DNA of 64,000 bases from Streptomyces cyaneochromogenes (GCF_003963535.1 NZ_CP034539.1:10602001-10666000), one strand, 5' to 3'. Positions 16,976 to 26,128 are shown, numbered from the stretch's first letter. Notes: generated from the sequence alone by a model not told the origin. Program-made: numbers and translations.

Positions 16976-19202
16976 CACCGTCCGACGTCCCAGGACCAGC
17001 AAGACCTTCCAGAGCCCGCGCAGCCCGCTCAGTCTGTACATGACCTTCCCCCAGCACGGCCGACAACCCGTCGCGTACGTGCAGCAGCAGCGCACGGGCC
17101 CGCACGGTGTCACCCCTGTCGCGCAGCACGCACCCAAGCCGGTACCCGGTCCACAGCGTCTGCGGATGCACCTCGCCCAAAACCCGCGATCGAACCGCAT
17201 GAACTCTCTCGAACTGCTGCTGTGCTCCTGTCAGTTCACCCTCGTCCTGCATCAGGCAGGCGAGGTTGTGGAGCGTCGTCAATGTCCTCGGATGCTCATC
17301 CCCCAACTGTTCACACCGCGCGGCAAGAACGAGCCCGTACTCTCTGCAGGCCTCCCGCAGCAGGCCCAAGTCATGTAATACCCGGGCCAGTTCATGCTGG
17401 GCCGACAGCGTGTGGCCGTGCTGCTCGCCCAGCAGGCGTCTGCGGACGTCGAGCACGGCTGACAGATGCTGCTGTGCTTCTTCCAGCCGGCCCAAGTCAT
17501 GTAATACCCGGCCCAGTTCATGCCGGGCGGTCAGGGCATGGGCAAACTCCGCACCCCGGGCATCACGGTGCGCTTGCCACACCTTCCGGTACACGGTCTC
17601 GGCCTGGCCGAGCTCGCCGACGTCGTGCAGCGCTCCGGCCAGGTTGTGCTGGGCGGTAAGGGTTTCCGGATGTGCCGCCCCCAGCACACGCATCCGGATC
17701 CGCACCACCTTCCTGAACACCGCACCTGCCCGCCGGGAAAGGCCACGCGCCTGCAGGAAACGGGCTGCCATTTCCGCCGCAGCGGCGGCCGACACCTGGC
17801 CGGCGTCAGGCAGAGAGGCCAGATCGTCCTCCTGTTCCACCAGCTCCAGTGCATGCGGCGCCAGGACAGACCACGCAGCCCAGGAACTGGGCTCTTCGGG
17901 CTTGCCGACCTGCTCTACCGAGCAGGCGTCCTGCAGCAGACCGGTGACGAGGGACAAATAGCGCGGAGTACGGCTGACGTCTCTGATCAGCGGGTGCACA
18001 CGCAAGCACTCCGGCGATCTCGCCGATTCCTCAGACTCATCCCCGTCATCGCCTTCCGGCGCAGGACACAAGTCGATGAGGCTCAATGCCGCCAATGCAC
18101 GCAGCGTCCGCCACAGGGTGCCGCCGTCGATGCCCTCAAAACCGGGATGCCGTTGCAACACCTGTGCACGCAGAACCAGGGCATGGGGCACGGGGGCGTC
18201 AGCGAAAACGGACAGCAGCTCCAGGACGTCAGCCGCATAACGAAAGCCCCGGCGGTGCAGCAGATCCAGAGCCAGGCGCCAGGTGTCGGCAATCACCTGA
18301 GCCGGGTTGAGGCCCTGCCCCGCCGGCCCGTCCAGAGCCCGGCGGAACGCGTCGAATTCGGCGGGAGTCTCAGGCTCACGAAAAGCATCCGGCATCCCCA
18401 TCACCTCGGCTAAGTAGACCCCTGCCATACGCAAAGCTAAAGGCAGCCCACCTAATCGGCGCGCCAGGCAGGCCGCGTCATCCAACGCTCCCGCATCCGG
18501 TCCCGCGTGATCCATCAGGACACAGGCAGCATCCCGCCCCTTCAGCGGCAGCACGGGATGCATGACCGCGCCGGAGCCCCAGGCATCCGCCGTTCCGTCA
18601 CATGTCGTCACCAGGACCAGCCCGCACGGACACGAATGCGGCCGGATCCACCCTGTACCCGCTGCCAGCAGCCCTGGACCGTCCAAGAGACGCGGGTCAT
18701 CCACCCCGTCAATCACCAGCAGCCACGGCAGCTCGGCGCGACTGAGCCGATGCCACAAAGCGTCCACGACACCGTCCGCTTCAAGCAGATCACCAGCGAC
18801 CCCTATACGGCGGGCGACCGCCCGAAACCCGTCCTCGAACAACGCAGCCTGCCTGGCATCAAGCCACCACACACGGTGCTCCGACATAGGACTGGCCCGC
18901 ATCTGCAGCATATGGACGATCTCCAAAGCCAATGCCGTCTTCCCGCTGCCGCTCAGCCCGTGCAGGACATGCAACCGGCCATCACCACCACGGCGGCACT
19001 GATCGAGCAGACAGTTCAAAAGCTCATCCCGGCCGCGCAACGGCAAGGCGGGATTCCGATACCCCAACGGCGCAGCGAGCGTCAGCGCTTGCGCCCGCCC
19101 CGCCGCCGCGGCGACCACCATCTGGCCGACCTCCAGACGACCGGCAGCCACCGCACCGTGCTGCGCGACCAACTGCTGAGCTCCGCCGCCTCCGACGGAC
19201 AT
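16956..19202 (-). CDS. STAND-class NTPase (NB-ARC-like) with C-terminal TPRs
   Basis: The 748-residue protein has a Walker A (G-L-S-G-S-G-K-T, residues 82-89), a Walker B-like L-L-V-I-D-G-V-D-D near 165, and the G-L-P-L-A-L-R motif near 255 that marks NB-ARC/AP-ATPases. Winged-helix sequence follows, then about four 42-residue kinesin-light-chain-type TPRs (repeated H-P-E-T-L-T-A-Q-H-N-L-A, L-H-D-L-G). Such proteins oligomerise on sensing a ligand with their repeats. No effector domain is fused, so the effector may be the small upstream gene or a host pathway. ATG at 19202 shares one base with the preceding TGA (TGATG), showing translational coupling. TTG at 19205 is an alternative start. Confidence 0.88.
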   Translation of the reverse strand: MSVGGGGAQQLVAQHGAVAAGRLEVGQMVVAAAAGRAQALTLAAPLGYRNPALPLRGRDELLNCLLDQCRRGGDGRLHVLHGLSGSGKTALALEIVHMLQMRASPMSEHRVWWLDARQAALFEDGFRAVARRIGVAGDLLEADGVVDALWHRLSRAELPWLLVIDGVDDPRLLDGPGLLAAGTGWIRPHSCPCGLVLVTTCDGTADAWGSGAVMHPVLPLKGRDAACVLMDHAGPDAGALDDAACLARRLGGLPLALRMAGVYLAEVMGMPDAFREPETPAEFDAFRRALDGPAGQGLNPAQVIADTWRLALDLLHRRGFRYAADVLELLSVFADAPVPHALVLRAQVLQRHPGFEGIDGGTLWRTLRALAALSLIDLCPAPEGDDGDESEESARSPECLRVHPLIRDVSRTPRYLSLVTGLLQDACSVEQVGKPEEPSSWAAWSVLAPHALELVEQEDDLASLPDAGQVSAAAAAEMAARFLQARGLSRRAGAVFRKVVRIRMRVLGAAHPETLTAQHNLAGALHDVGELGQAETVYRKVWQAHRDARGAEFAHALTARHELGRVLHDLGRLEEAQQHLSAVLDVRRRLLGEQHGHTLSAQHELARVLHDLGLLREACREYGLVLAARCEQLGDEHPRTLTTLHNLACLMQDEGELTGAQQQFERVHAVRSRVLGEVHPQTLWTGYRLGCVLRDRGDTVRARALLLHVRDGLSAVLGEGHVQTERAARALEGLAGPGTSDGVTIACR

Positions 19203-19687
19203 CAATCCCGGCGAGACCGTGTGATAGGTAAAGGGCTGCCCCCCAGCTGCACATCTCCCTCCACTCGCACCACCGCACCGGCCACCGATCCGCCTTCCGC
19301 GCGCACTTGCACATCTCCGCCCGCGGCAACGCCCCCAGCCCCGGCCTGCAGGCCAGGACCCCCCGATCGAGCAAGCGCGACGATCTCAGTCAGCTTCTCC
19401 ACGGCAGCGAGGCGTTCCTCCACGTCAACCGACTCAAGCACCAGCTCCAGACGGGTCTGCCACACCCCCTCCCACCGCCCCCGCTGCCCCAGCAGATCGC
19501 TGGAATCTGCCAGCGCGGTCTCCATCTGGTCCAGCCGCGTCAACTCGGCGGCCTCCTGCTCGGGATGCCCGCGCCCCAACAGCCGGGCGACCGCCCGCCG
19601 CACCGTTGCCCAAGCATCTGTCCCCGCTGCCTGCACCACGGCCATCCCTCCGGCTGCCGCCACAGCCGCCACCGCCTCAGCCGACAT
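19202..19687 (-). CDS. STAND-associated accessory protein
   Basis: This 161-residue protein is translationally coupled to the STAND-TPR gene. Its first ~105 residues are the helical region often found at the N-terminus of streptomycete STAND proteins: V-V-Q-A-A-G-T-D-A-W-A-T-V-R-R-A-V-A-R-L-L-G, a Leu/Asp helix, W-Q-T-R-L-E-L-V-L-E. The C-terminal 45 residues are Gly/Val-rich with alternating strands (G-D-V-Q-V-R-A-E-G-G-S-V), like a short beta-solenoid linker. Here the usual fused N-terminus is a separate polypeptide. Its role is probably an adaptor or signal input for the NTPase. Confidence 0.75.
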   Translation of the reverse strand: MSAEAVAAVAAAGGMAVVQAAGTDAWATVRRAVARLLGRGHPEQEAAELTRLDQMETALADSSDLLGQRGRWEGVWQTRLELVLESVDVEERLAAVEKLTEIVALARSGGPGLQAGAGGVAAGGDVQVRAEGGSVAGAVVRVEGDVQLGGSPLPITRSRRD

Positions 19688-19986
19688 CGCACCCCCCGGT
19701 TCCCGACGACAGGCGACCGCTTCGCACCCGGCCGCCGCTGATACCGAAGGTATTCCTCAACGCCGCTGCCATCACGCCTGGAAGGAAGCCGATCATTTGA
19801 TCAGAATCGGCTTCCCGTGCGTAACTCAAGGAACAGGCAGACGCATAAATGATCAAGCCGACGTAGGAGAATCAGTGATAAACGCACGCAGGCACCCGCC
19901 CGGCTACAGTCGTGCCGACAACCCTGCAGTGACGGCCCTCTCCGGCGCCGATACTGACGGCGCGTTCTTCGAGGGGAGAGGTCGCC

Positions 19987-20553
19987 TTGATCCGTCCGCG
20001 GCGCGACAAGCGGAGGCGGGAAGCACAACTGGCGGCGCAACGCAGCCAATACAAGAAACAGGTAGGCGATCTGCGCCTCTTCCTGCTTCTGGAATGTGCT
20101 CCCCTGGTCGTCGACCCGCTCGAGATCGCAGACCAGGCGTTCCGTCGCGCGTTCGCACAGCCAGACCGCACCTTCACTTACTGCGACATCCGAAAGATCG
20201 CAGAAGAAATCGTGCGTGAGAAAAGGCAGGACGCAAACACCCGGGAATACGCTGACTATAAACTGGAGGACGTGTTCGATGCCTACCTCACCGAAGACCT
20301 GCAGCCCGTTCGTGAGGTACTGCGTGCCATCGACGCACTCAGCCTCGGAGAACGCCGCGCTGTGGAGGCCGAATTGATCCATCTCCTGACCAGTGAAGGA
20401 CTGATCGAAACAGTCGGCGGCGCACCATCGACACGCCGAGGTCAGAAAGCGAAAGGCCTCGCCAAGCTGGCCCGGGCAAATGCCAACCTGTCCCTCCTCG
20501 AACCATTTTTCTCAACCATGAGAGGAACGTACAGTGGCCAGCAAGACGGATAG
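19987..20553 (+). CDS. Hypothetical helical protein, weakly sigma-factor-like
   Basis: This 188-residue protein starts with a basic run (R-R-D-K-R-R-R-E), then helices. One segment (D-P-L-E-I-A-D-Q-A-F-R-R-A-F) superficially resembles ECF sigma region 2, and a later segment with A-L-S-L-G-E-R-R-A-V-E resembles the start of region 4. The match is weak and I would not call it a sigma factor without a profile search. The C-terminus is basic. The next gene starts inside it (20-bp overlap), so the two are expressed together. No membrane segment is present here. Confidence 0.6.
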   Translation: MIRPRRDKRRREAQLAAQRSQYKKQVGDLRLFLLLECAPLVVDPLEIADQAFRRAFAQPDRTFTYCDIRKIAEEIVREKRQDANTREYADYKLEDVFDAYLTEDLQPVREVLRAIDALSLGERRAVEAELIHLLTSEGLIETVGGAPSTRRGQKAKGLAKLARANANLSLLEPFFSTMRGTYSGQQDG

Positions 20554-20968
20554 CGACCTCGCCCGCGTGCTGTACAGGTACTACATGACGCTTCAAGCGC
20601 GCCTGGCCGGCGACGAAAAGGACCTCGACCGCCGGTTCGATAAAATCATCTCCGACATCGACCGCCAGAACCGTCGAACTGCACTGAGCCGGATCAGCAG
20701 CGGCCGGTGCATCGCATGCGTCAGTACTGCCCTGCGCTCCGCACGCACAACCACCCTTGGCCAAGCCGGAGCAGGCGGAGCGGTCGCAGCCCTCGCCGCC
20801 AAACTCACTCAATACGCCCAAGGTTTGGCCAGCCTTGCGCTCACAGCGGTCACTGGAGCCGTAGCAGCTGTCGCCGTAGCCGCCATAATCGATGCCCGCA
20901 AACCGAAACGACGGCCCGGACAATCGCGACGCCGAACGGAAGAAGCCACGTCCACGCCCCACCCCTGA
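20534..20968 (+). CDS. Small membrane protein coupled to the preceding gene
   Basis: From GTG 20534 the 144-residue protein has a charged N-terminal helical part (D-L-A-R-V-L-Y-R-Y-Y-M-T-L-Q-A-R-L, then D-L-D-R-R-F-D-K-I-I) and an Ala/Val-rich hydrophobic region near 78-118 that could span the membrane once or twice. The tail is basic. The 20-bp overlap with the upstream gene indicates coupled translation. A soluble regulator plus small membrane partner is an arrangement seen in sigma/anti-sigma pairs, but I see no anti-sigma motif. Confidence 0.6.
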   Translation: MASKTDSDLARVLYRYYMTLQARLAGDEKDLDRRFDKIISDIDRQNRRTALSRISSGRCIACVSTALRSARTTTLGQAGAGGAVAALAAKLTQYAQGLASLALTAVTGAVAAVAVAAIIDARKPKRRPGQSRRRTEEATSTPHP

Positions 20969-21089
20969 GGAACTGGCGTGACGCAGCACAGACAGAAACC
21001 CGAGACCACCCGCCGAGCAATATCGCGGACTGACCCCTGCACCGTCGCATGTACGCGCCGCCCGCCTCTGGTGCCCGCAGACGGGAGAA

Positions 21090-21563
21090 CTAGAGCGTGA
21101 ACAGCTCCTGCTGCTGGCAGTCGACGATGTCCCGCCGTGGGTAGAACAGCCCGAGCAGCATGAAGGTCTTGGGCCGCCTATGAACGTTGCCAACAAAGCA
21201 GTGAACCGCTCGGTCCGAGGTGAACATGCGGGTGAACCAGCGCTCGCGGAGCTTGTCCTCGACGCCCCGTTGGCCGTACTGGCGTAGGTATTTGCGATAG
21301 GACTCGCCGGCCTCCCAGTCCCTGAGGGCCATGTCGTGCCCCGAGCAGGCGGATTCGCCGCAACGGAAGCGGTAGCGGAACTCCAGCGGCACCCATTCGA
21401 GTTGGCGCAGGTCCTGGTCGAGGAGGTCCATCTGGCCCGCCAGGGCGGCTTTGGAAGCGGGCCAGGGTTCAGCCGGCTCGAAGCGGAAGTCGACGCCGTC
21501 GGCCGGGCGGAAGACGCCCAGGGACGTGTTCTGTTCTTCCTGAGCCCGTCTGATCGCGCACAT
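21090..21563 (-). CDS. Conserved C-x4-C-G-H-D-type domain protein, probably 5'-truncated
   Basis: This 157-residue frame contains F-R-Y-R-F-R-C-G-E-S-A-C-S-G-H-D-M, then D-W-E-A-G-E-S-Y-R. The Cys/His arrangement suggests metal binding or a nuclease-like fold. Related proteins I recall are about 100 residues longer at the N-terminus, beginning before the H/N-T-S-L-G segment seen here at residue 12. The gene may have lost its 5' part, and no good ribosome-binding site precedes the ATG. Its function is not established. Confidence 0.6.
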   Translation of the reverse strand: MCAIRRAQEEQNTSLGVFRPADGVDFRFEPAEPWPASKAALAGQMDLLDQDLRQLEWVPLEFRYRFRCGESACSGHDMALRDWEAGESYRKYLRQYGQRGVEDKLRERWFTRMFTSDRAVHCFVGNVHRRPKTFMLLGLFYPRRDIVDCQQQELFTL

Positions 21564-21720
21564 GGACGGAGCGATCAGCGGCCGTAGCAGTGAGTAACGC
21601 CGGAGCCAGCAGGAGGGCCGTCTCGCTGTGGAGTCTCCCAGCTAGCCGAGCAGAGGGCAGCGGGCCAGTGTGTGTGTCTATCCACCTGACGAGGCGGTAG
21701 CGCGTTGAGACGATGTACGG

Positions 21721-23949
21721 GTGACGGGACCAATGCGCAGGGCCGTCGTCGCTGCGATGGCTGTTGTGGTCGCCGCGGTTACAGGCGGGCTGGTGTGGGT
21801 GCTGCGTGCCACCCAAGACGGGCTTTCCGATGCGGCGAGTTGGGCACAGCTGGCCGGTGGCTGGGTACTGGCCGTCGCCGTTGCTGCTCCACCGGTCTTC
21901 CGGTGGATGCGCCAGGACAGCACGTCACCGGCTGTCTCCCGCGCGGATCTTGAGGAGTCCCAGGAACAGCTTGCGGCCGTCGTCCGAGCGCAGTGGCTCG
22001 AGGAGATACGCGTCCGCCGCCTGGAAGACCCTCAGCCCGTCGCAGTCCGCTGGACGGCGACCGCGCGGCCTGTTGTCGACCGCTTCGAGAACCTGCCTGC
22101 GCCGCCCCGCCGCGTCGACACTACAGAAGCCGGCATCAGCAACCTGGCTGCGTGGTTTCGGGCTCTGCGGCGACGGCGTCTGGTGCTGATCGGAGAGCGC
22201 GGATTCGGGAAGACGACGCTGGCTGTTCTGCTCGTACGGCACGTGCTCGCCACCCGCTCGCCAGGCGAGCCCGTGCCGGTGCTCCTCACCATGGCAGACT
22301 GGTCCGACGAGTCCTTCACGGCCTGGGTCACGAGGCGCCTTTCCCGCGACTATTCCTTCCTCACGCCAGAGACCGCGCATCGCCTGGTCCGTGAATGCCG
22401 GGTCATCCCGGTACTCGACGGTCTCGACGAACTGGCCGCCGAGGATCGGCCGGGCAAAGTCCGCTCGATCAACCAGGCCATGGCCGGCACCGATGCGTTC
22501 ATCCTGACGTGCCGCACATCGGAGTACGCCGAGGCCGTCGCAGGTGCTGATGTCCTGACCAGTACGCCGGTACTGGAGCCGGAAGCAGTCGACGCTGCGG
22601 CGGCCGCCTCCTACCTTGAACGGCGGCTTCCACCGCGACCGGGTGCCGGCTGGGCACGTCTCCTGGCTGACCTGCGTCTGGGTCCTCAGACGGCACTGGG
22701 GCAAGGCCTGGGCAGCCCATTCGTGCTCTGGCTGCTCGAGGCCACGTTCGTCGAGCAGGGGCGTGATCCCACCGTGCTGTTGGAGATGACCACCGGCCAA
22801 GAGGTCTCTCGATGCCTGCTCGACGAACTCGTACCGGCACTCGTCGAGAACAACCGACATGTGCCGGACGACGACGTCGCCCATCCCTTCCGACCGTTGG
22901 CGGACTGGGAGACGGAGGACGTCCGGCGATGGCTGACCTTCATCGCCCGCCACCTGGCCGACCTCGGGACCTATGACCTGGGCTGGTGGAACATGCATCT
23001 GATCCTGCCCGACGGTGTGCGCCGGCGCTGGTTCGGAACTCTCTCCGCCCTTGCCTTCGCCACCTTTGCGGGGGTCGTCGCAGCGTTGTGGCTCGGCGCT
23101 CTGGGAGGAGTCCTCGCAGGAGCCGGCCTGTGGCTGCTGATGATGTGGCAGGGGCCCATCGAAGACGAAACAGCCCGCTTGCCGCGAGCGGCGACGGGGG
23201 GACTCTTCGGCAATCACCCGATCAGGTCACTGACCGATCACCTCAAGAGTGAGGCCCGCGGTGCCGTCGGCCACGCGCTCCGGTTCGGGACCATCGCCGG
23301 GGTCACCGCAGGATTTGCCTTCGGCTGGCCGGCGGGGGTCACGGTCGGGGCCACGGCCGCCGCTGCGGACTGGCTGATCCGCAGCATTTCAGGTACCGGC
23401 ATCGACCTCAGCATGGTTTTCACGGTTCCTTTTGCGCTGGTCTGGGGCTTGATGTTCGGTGTCGCCCACGGGCTGGTATTCGGATCCACCCTCGCGCTCC
23501 AGTACCTGGCGGTCATCGTTGCGGGTCCCGGGATCGGACTAGCCCTCACCCTGCCGGTGTTGGTCGCTGTATGCACCTGGCGTGCTCTTCCGCCCCACCG
23601 CAGGCACGGAGCCGTCCGCGGTGTCTTCCTGTGGGCTGCCTCAGGCGGCGCCTACATGGCGTTCCAGCACCTCGGCAGCGACCCGCTCATGGCGATCGGA
23701 ACGGCGGCCGCCCTTGGTGTGGGGCTAGGGCTGATCGAGGGCATCGTGTCCGATCTGACCTACTTCATGCTCGTCAGACCCGGACCCGCCTACCTGATGA
23801 CCGTCGCGATTTTGCGCTACCGCTCCCAAGCGCCGCCGTATCCACTGAAGTTCCTCGCAGACTGTCGTCGGATCGGCCTGCTTCGTCAGGTGGGGCCGGT
23901 CTATCAATTCCGGCATTCCACTCTCCAAGACCACCTTGCCGTCCGGTGA
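21721..23949 (+). CDS. Membrane-anchored NACHT NTPase
   Basis: The 742-residue protein (GTG start) begins with two hydrophobic segments (about 8-30 and 42-62) and a charged linker. The NACHT ATPase follows: Walker A L-I-G-E-R-G-F-G-K-T-T near 156-166 and Walker B V-I-P-V-L-D-G-L-D-E-L near 228-239. The C-terminal third (about 440-680) is a polytopic membrane region with at least five Gly/Ala-rich spans, ending in a soluble tail (Y-Q-F-R-H-S-T-L-Q-D-H-L) typical of these proteins. NACHT modules are signal-triggered switches in animal inflammasomes and bacterial anti-phage systems. The EACC1-caspase pair lies 223 bases downstream on the same strand and could be its effector. Confidence 0.9.
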   Translation: MTGPMRRAVVAAMAVVVAAVTGGLVWVLRATQDGLSDAASWAQLAGGWVLAVAVAAPPVFRWMRQDSTSPAVSRADLEESQEQLAAVVRAQWLEEIRVRRLEDPQPVAVRWTATARPVVDRFENLPAPPRRVDTTEAGISNLAAWFRALRRRRLVLIGERGFGKTTLAVLLVRHVLATRSPGEPVPVLLTMADWSDESFTAWVTRRLSRDYSFLTPETAHRLVRECRVIPVLDGLDELAAEDRPGKVRSINQAMAGTDAFILTCRTSEYAEAVAGADVLTSTPVLEPEAVDAAAAASYLERRLPPRPGAGWARLLADLRLGPQTALGQGLGSPFVLWLLEATFVEQGRDPTVLLEMTTGQEVSRCLLDELVPALVENNRHVPDDDVAHPFRPLADWETEDVRRWLTFIARHLADLGTYDLGWWNMHLILPDGVRRRWFGTLSALAFATFAGVVAALWLGALGGVLAGAGLWLLMMWQGPIEDETARLPRAATGGLFGNHPIRSLTDHLKSEARGAVGHALRFGTIAGVTAGFAFGWPAGVTVGATAAAADWLIRSISGTGIDLSMVFTVPFALVWGLMFGVAHGLVFGSTLALQYLAVIVAGPGIGLALTLPVLVAVCTWRALPPHRRHGAVRGVFLWAASGGAYMAFQHLGSDPLMAIGTAAALGVGLGLIEGIVSDLTYFMLVRPGPAYLMTVAILRYRSQAPPYPLKFLADCRRIGLLRQVGPVYQFRHSTLQDHLAVR

Positions 23950-24172
23950 GTGCACCGCCACAGTGCTGCCCAGGCCCGGCGACACAGCCGGCGGAAGGAC
24001 AGCACGCGGGACTGGCCCCTGACGGCGCTGGAGCGAATTGACGCAGGACAACCGGACGGCTGGCCCCGAACAGAGAGCCGGGGCGGCTGGTTGAAGGGGT
24101 GGTCAGGGTCGGCGTGGGGCAGGATGCCGGGTGCGGCAGGCCGGTTGGCGCTGACGGAGGGGGCTGGCTTCG

Positions 24173-24556
24173 GTGCGCGTTGAGGTGCTGATCGATGAGG
24201 AGCGCGAACTGCGCTCGCTGCGAAGCTGGTTGGGGCAGGAGCCTGAGGTGCGCAGGTCCGCTGTGGTGGCACTGCGTGAACGGTCGGTGGAGCCCGGGGC
24301 GATGGGTGGTGTGCTGGATGTTCTTGAGCTGGTGACGGGCAACGGATGGAGCGCTGCGTCGTTCGTGCTGGCGGTGGCTGCGTGGCGCCAGACCCGGTCA
24401 CGGGCGCCGCAGGTCACGATCCGGCGGGGAGATGTCGAGGTCAGCATCTGCAACGGGTCGGAGGCCGAGCTGGCTCGCGTTCTTGCCGTGCTGGAGGACG
24501 GTGTCGACGAAGGCCCGAACACCGGACGGCATGCTGCAGACGGGCCGCAACAGTGA
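24173..24556 (+). CDS. Effector-associated constant component (EACC1-like)
   Basis: This 127-residue protein matches the EACC1 pattern: an N-terminal strand, then R-S-L-R-S-W-L-G-Q-E-P-E-V-R, G-A-M-G-G-V-L-D-V-L-E-L-V, a helix ending in A-A-W-R-Q-T-R, and short strands with V-T-I-R-R-G-D-V-E-V. EACC1 is an adaptor encoded next to interchangeable effectors (caspases, trypsins, CHAT) in actinobacterial conflict systems. Its stop codon overlaps the caspase start (GTGA at 24553-24556), so the two are made stoichiometrically. No enzymatic residues are expected. Confidence 0.85.
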   Translation: MRVEVLIDEERELRSLRSWLGQEPEVRRSAVVALRERSVEPGAMGGVLDVLELVTGNGWSAASFVLAVAAWRQTRSRAPQVTIRRGDVEVSICNGSEAELARVLAVLEDGVDEGPNTGRHAADGPQQ

Positions 24557-25680
24557 GATCGCTGCCCGATCCGGCCGCGTCCCGGGCGGTACTGGTGGGA
24601 GTCAGCCGCTACTCGACACTGGAACCGCTGCCTGCAGTGGCGAACAACCTGCCCGCCCTCGCCGATGCACTGACCGACCCCGCATCGTGGAACCTGCCTG
24701 CCAGTCACTGCAGCGTTGTCGCCGAGCCAGAGACGCAGCGCGACATGCTGGACCCGGTCAAGGCGGCCGCCGACCACGCCAGGGACACCCTGCTGGTGTA
24801 CTTCGCGGGCCACGGCCTGGTCGACGGCCGCGGTGAGCTCTTCTTCGGCCTACCCCTCTCCGTCCAGGGCCACAGCTACACCGGGGTCACCTACCAGGCA
24901 TTGCGCGAGATCGTCACGGACTGTGCAGCACAGCGCATCGTCATCATCCTGGACTGCTGCATGAGCGGACGGGCCCTGGGACTGATGGGCGGCGAGGACC
25001 TCCTGGCCGACCAGGCAGAGATCGACGGAAGCTACCTGCTTGCCGCCGCCCCCGAGAACGGACGTGCGCTCGCCCCGCCCGGGGAGACCTACACCGCCTT
25101 CACCGGCGAACTCCTGCATATCCTGCAGCACGGCATCACTGGCCAGCCCCGTGAACTGGATCTGAACACCGTCTACCAGCGGCTGCGCAGCGAACTCGCC
25201 GCAAAAGGCCGGCCGACACCGCAAAAACGGGACCGCAACACCGCCGGACGCCTCGTCCTGGCCCACAACCGGGCCTATCGCCCAATCCCCGCCCCAAGCA
25301 GAGCAGCGGCCAGCGAGACGGATTGGCCCGACCCGGACGAGTGCCACACGCCGCTCGCCTTCCTCGACGCCCTGGCCGAGACCAGAGTACTCACCGGCCT
25401 GACAATCCCCGCCCTGAGTGAGCGCACCGACCCGCCTGTGGCACCGGCCACCATCAGCCGACTCCTCAACCGCACCACGCTGCCCGCCACTTGGAAGACC
25501 ACCGGCATCTACCTGGCCGCCTGCGGCCTCCACCCCGAACAGATCAAGGCATGGCAGTCAGCCTGGCAGCGGCTGCGTACCCACGAACAGCAAAGCCCGG
25601 AGCCACCGCTGGCGCCCCCGCAGCCACCGGCCCAGACTTGGCGAGCCCGTCTGCCAGGACGCAGGCGCAAACGCCACTAG
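24553..25680 (+). CDS. Caspase-like peptidase with C-terminal HTH-like domain
   Basis: From GTG 24553 the 375-residue protein begins with a caspase/C14 fold. The catalytic His87 is in Y-F-A-G-H-G and the Cys136 in I-L-D-C-C-M-S-G. After a linker, residues about 270-350 resemble the XRE-like HTH of streptomycete regulators (V-L-T-G-L-T-I-P-A-L-S-E-R, S-R-L-L-N-R-T-T-L-P, A-A-C-G-L). The tail is Pro-rich, then basic. It is coupled by GTGA to the EACC1-like gene. The likely role is a latent suicide protease released when a partner (EACC1 or the nearby NACHT protein) senses infection. The HTH may bind DNA or act as an interaction module. The enzyme call is firm, the target unknown. Confidence 0.88.
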   Translation: MRSLPDPAASRAVLVGVSRYSTLEPLPAVANNLPALADALTDPASWNLPASHCSVVAEPETQRDMLDPVKAAADHARDTLLVYFAGHGLVDGRGELFFGLPLSVQGHSYTGVTYQALREIVTDCAAQRIVIILDCCMSGRALGLMGGEDLLADQAEIDGSYLLAAAPENGRALAPPGETYTAFTGELLHILQHGITGQPRELDLNTVYQRLRSELAAKGRPTPQKRDRNTAGRLVLAHNRAYRPIPAPSRAAASETDWPDPDECHTPLAFLDALAETRVLTGLTIPALSERTDPPVAPATISRLLNRTTLPATWKTTGIYLAACGLHPEQIKAWQSAWQRLRTHEQQSPEPPLAPPQPPAQTWRARLPGRRRKRH

Positions 25681-25750
25681 CCGCCCGGCTTCTGTGGAGA
25701 GCCTGCCTGGGACGTGAGCATTCGCTCTGCAGCAAGGGGGACGCAAAGCA

Positions 25751-25963
25751 TCAGCGGCCGACGGACGACGAGACGGACGACGGCTCGGGCGCAGGCTTGT
25801 CATTGCTGCTGGAGTCGGGAGAGAAGAACCCCATCCAGGCCCCCACCACCAGCAGTCCCACGACCACAATTCCAGTCCCGGACTTCTTCGCTCCCGTGCC
25901 CTTGCCTTCCGACCGGTTCACCCAATGCCCCGCCCGGTAGTACTTGCCAGAACGACCCGCCAC
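25751..25963 (-). CDS. Small single-span membrane protein
   Basis: The 70-residue protein has a polar Tyr/Arg-rich N-terminus (S-G-K-Y-Y-R-A-G-H-W-V-N-R), a basic T-G-A-K-K-S-G stop-transfer-like patch, one hydrophobic span (I-V-V-V-G-L-L-V-V-G-A-W) and a Ser/Pro-rich tail. It is typical of small streptomycete membrane proteins near conflict genes. It converges with the caspase gene. Its function is unknown. Confidence 0.65.
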   Translation of the reverse strand: MAGRSGKYYRAGHWVNRSEGKGTGAKKSGTGIVVVGLLVVGAWMGFFSPDSSSNDKPAPEPSSVSSSVGR

Positions 25964-26091
25964 GCAACACCCCCGAGGTCAGTCTCACAGCGACAGCCCA
26001 CCCGCCGCAGTCACAGAGTGTTGCAGCGCACCGCGAAGTGGGGTACAGGATGAACCGAATTTGGCTGATACACGCCATGACATAGCGTGAT

Positions 26092-26128
26092 GAGATCAAC
26101 ACGCATTCGCAGTACGCGTGTTGATCTC
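26092..26128. terminator. Perfect 13-bp inverted repeat
   Basis: GAGATCAACACGC (26092-26104) and GCGTGTTGATCTC (26116-26128) are perfectly complementary around an 11-nt loop. It lies just past the likely end of the minus-strand zinc-ribbon gene, so a terminator is the simplest reading. There is no T-run. Confidence 0.6.

Noticed and set aside
19987-20553. ECF sigma factor
   Set aside because: Only short stretches resemble regions 2 and 4. The spacing and conserved aromatic residues do not fit well enough to name it.
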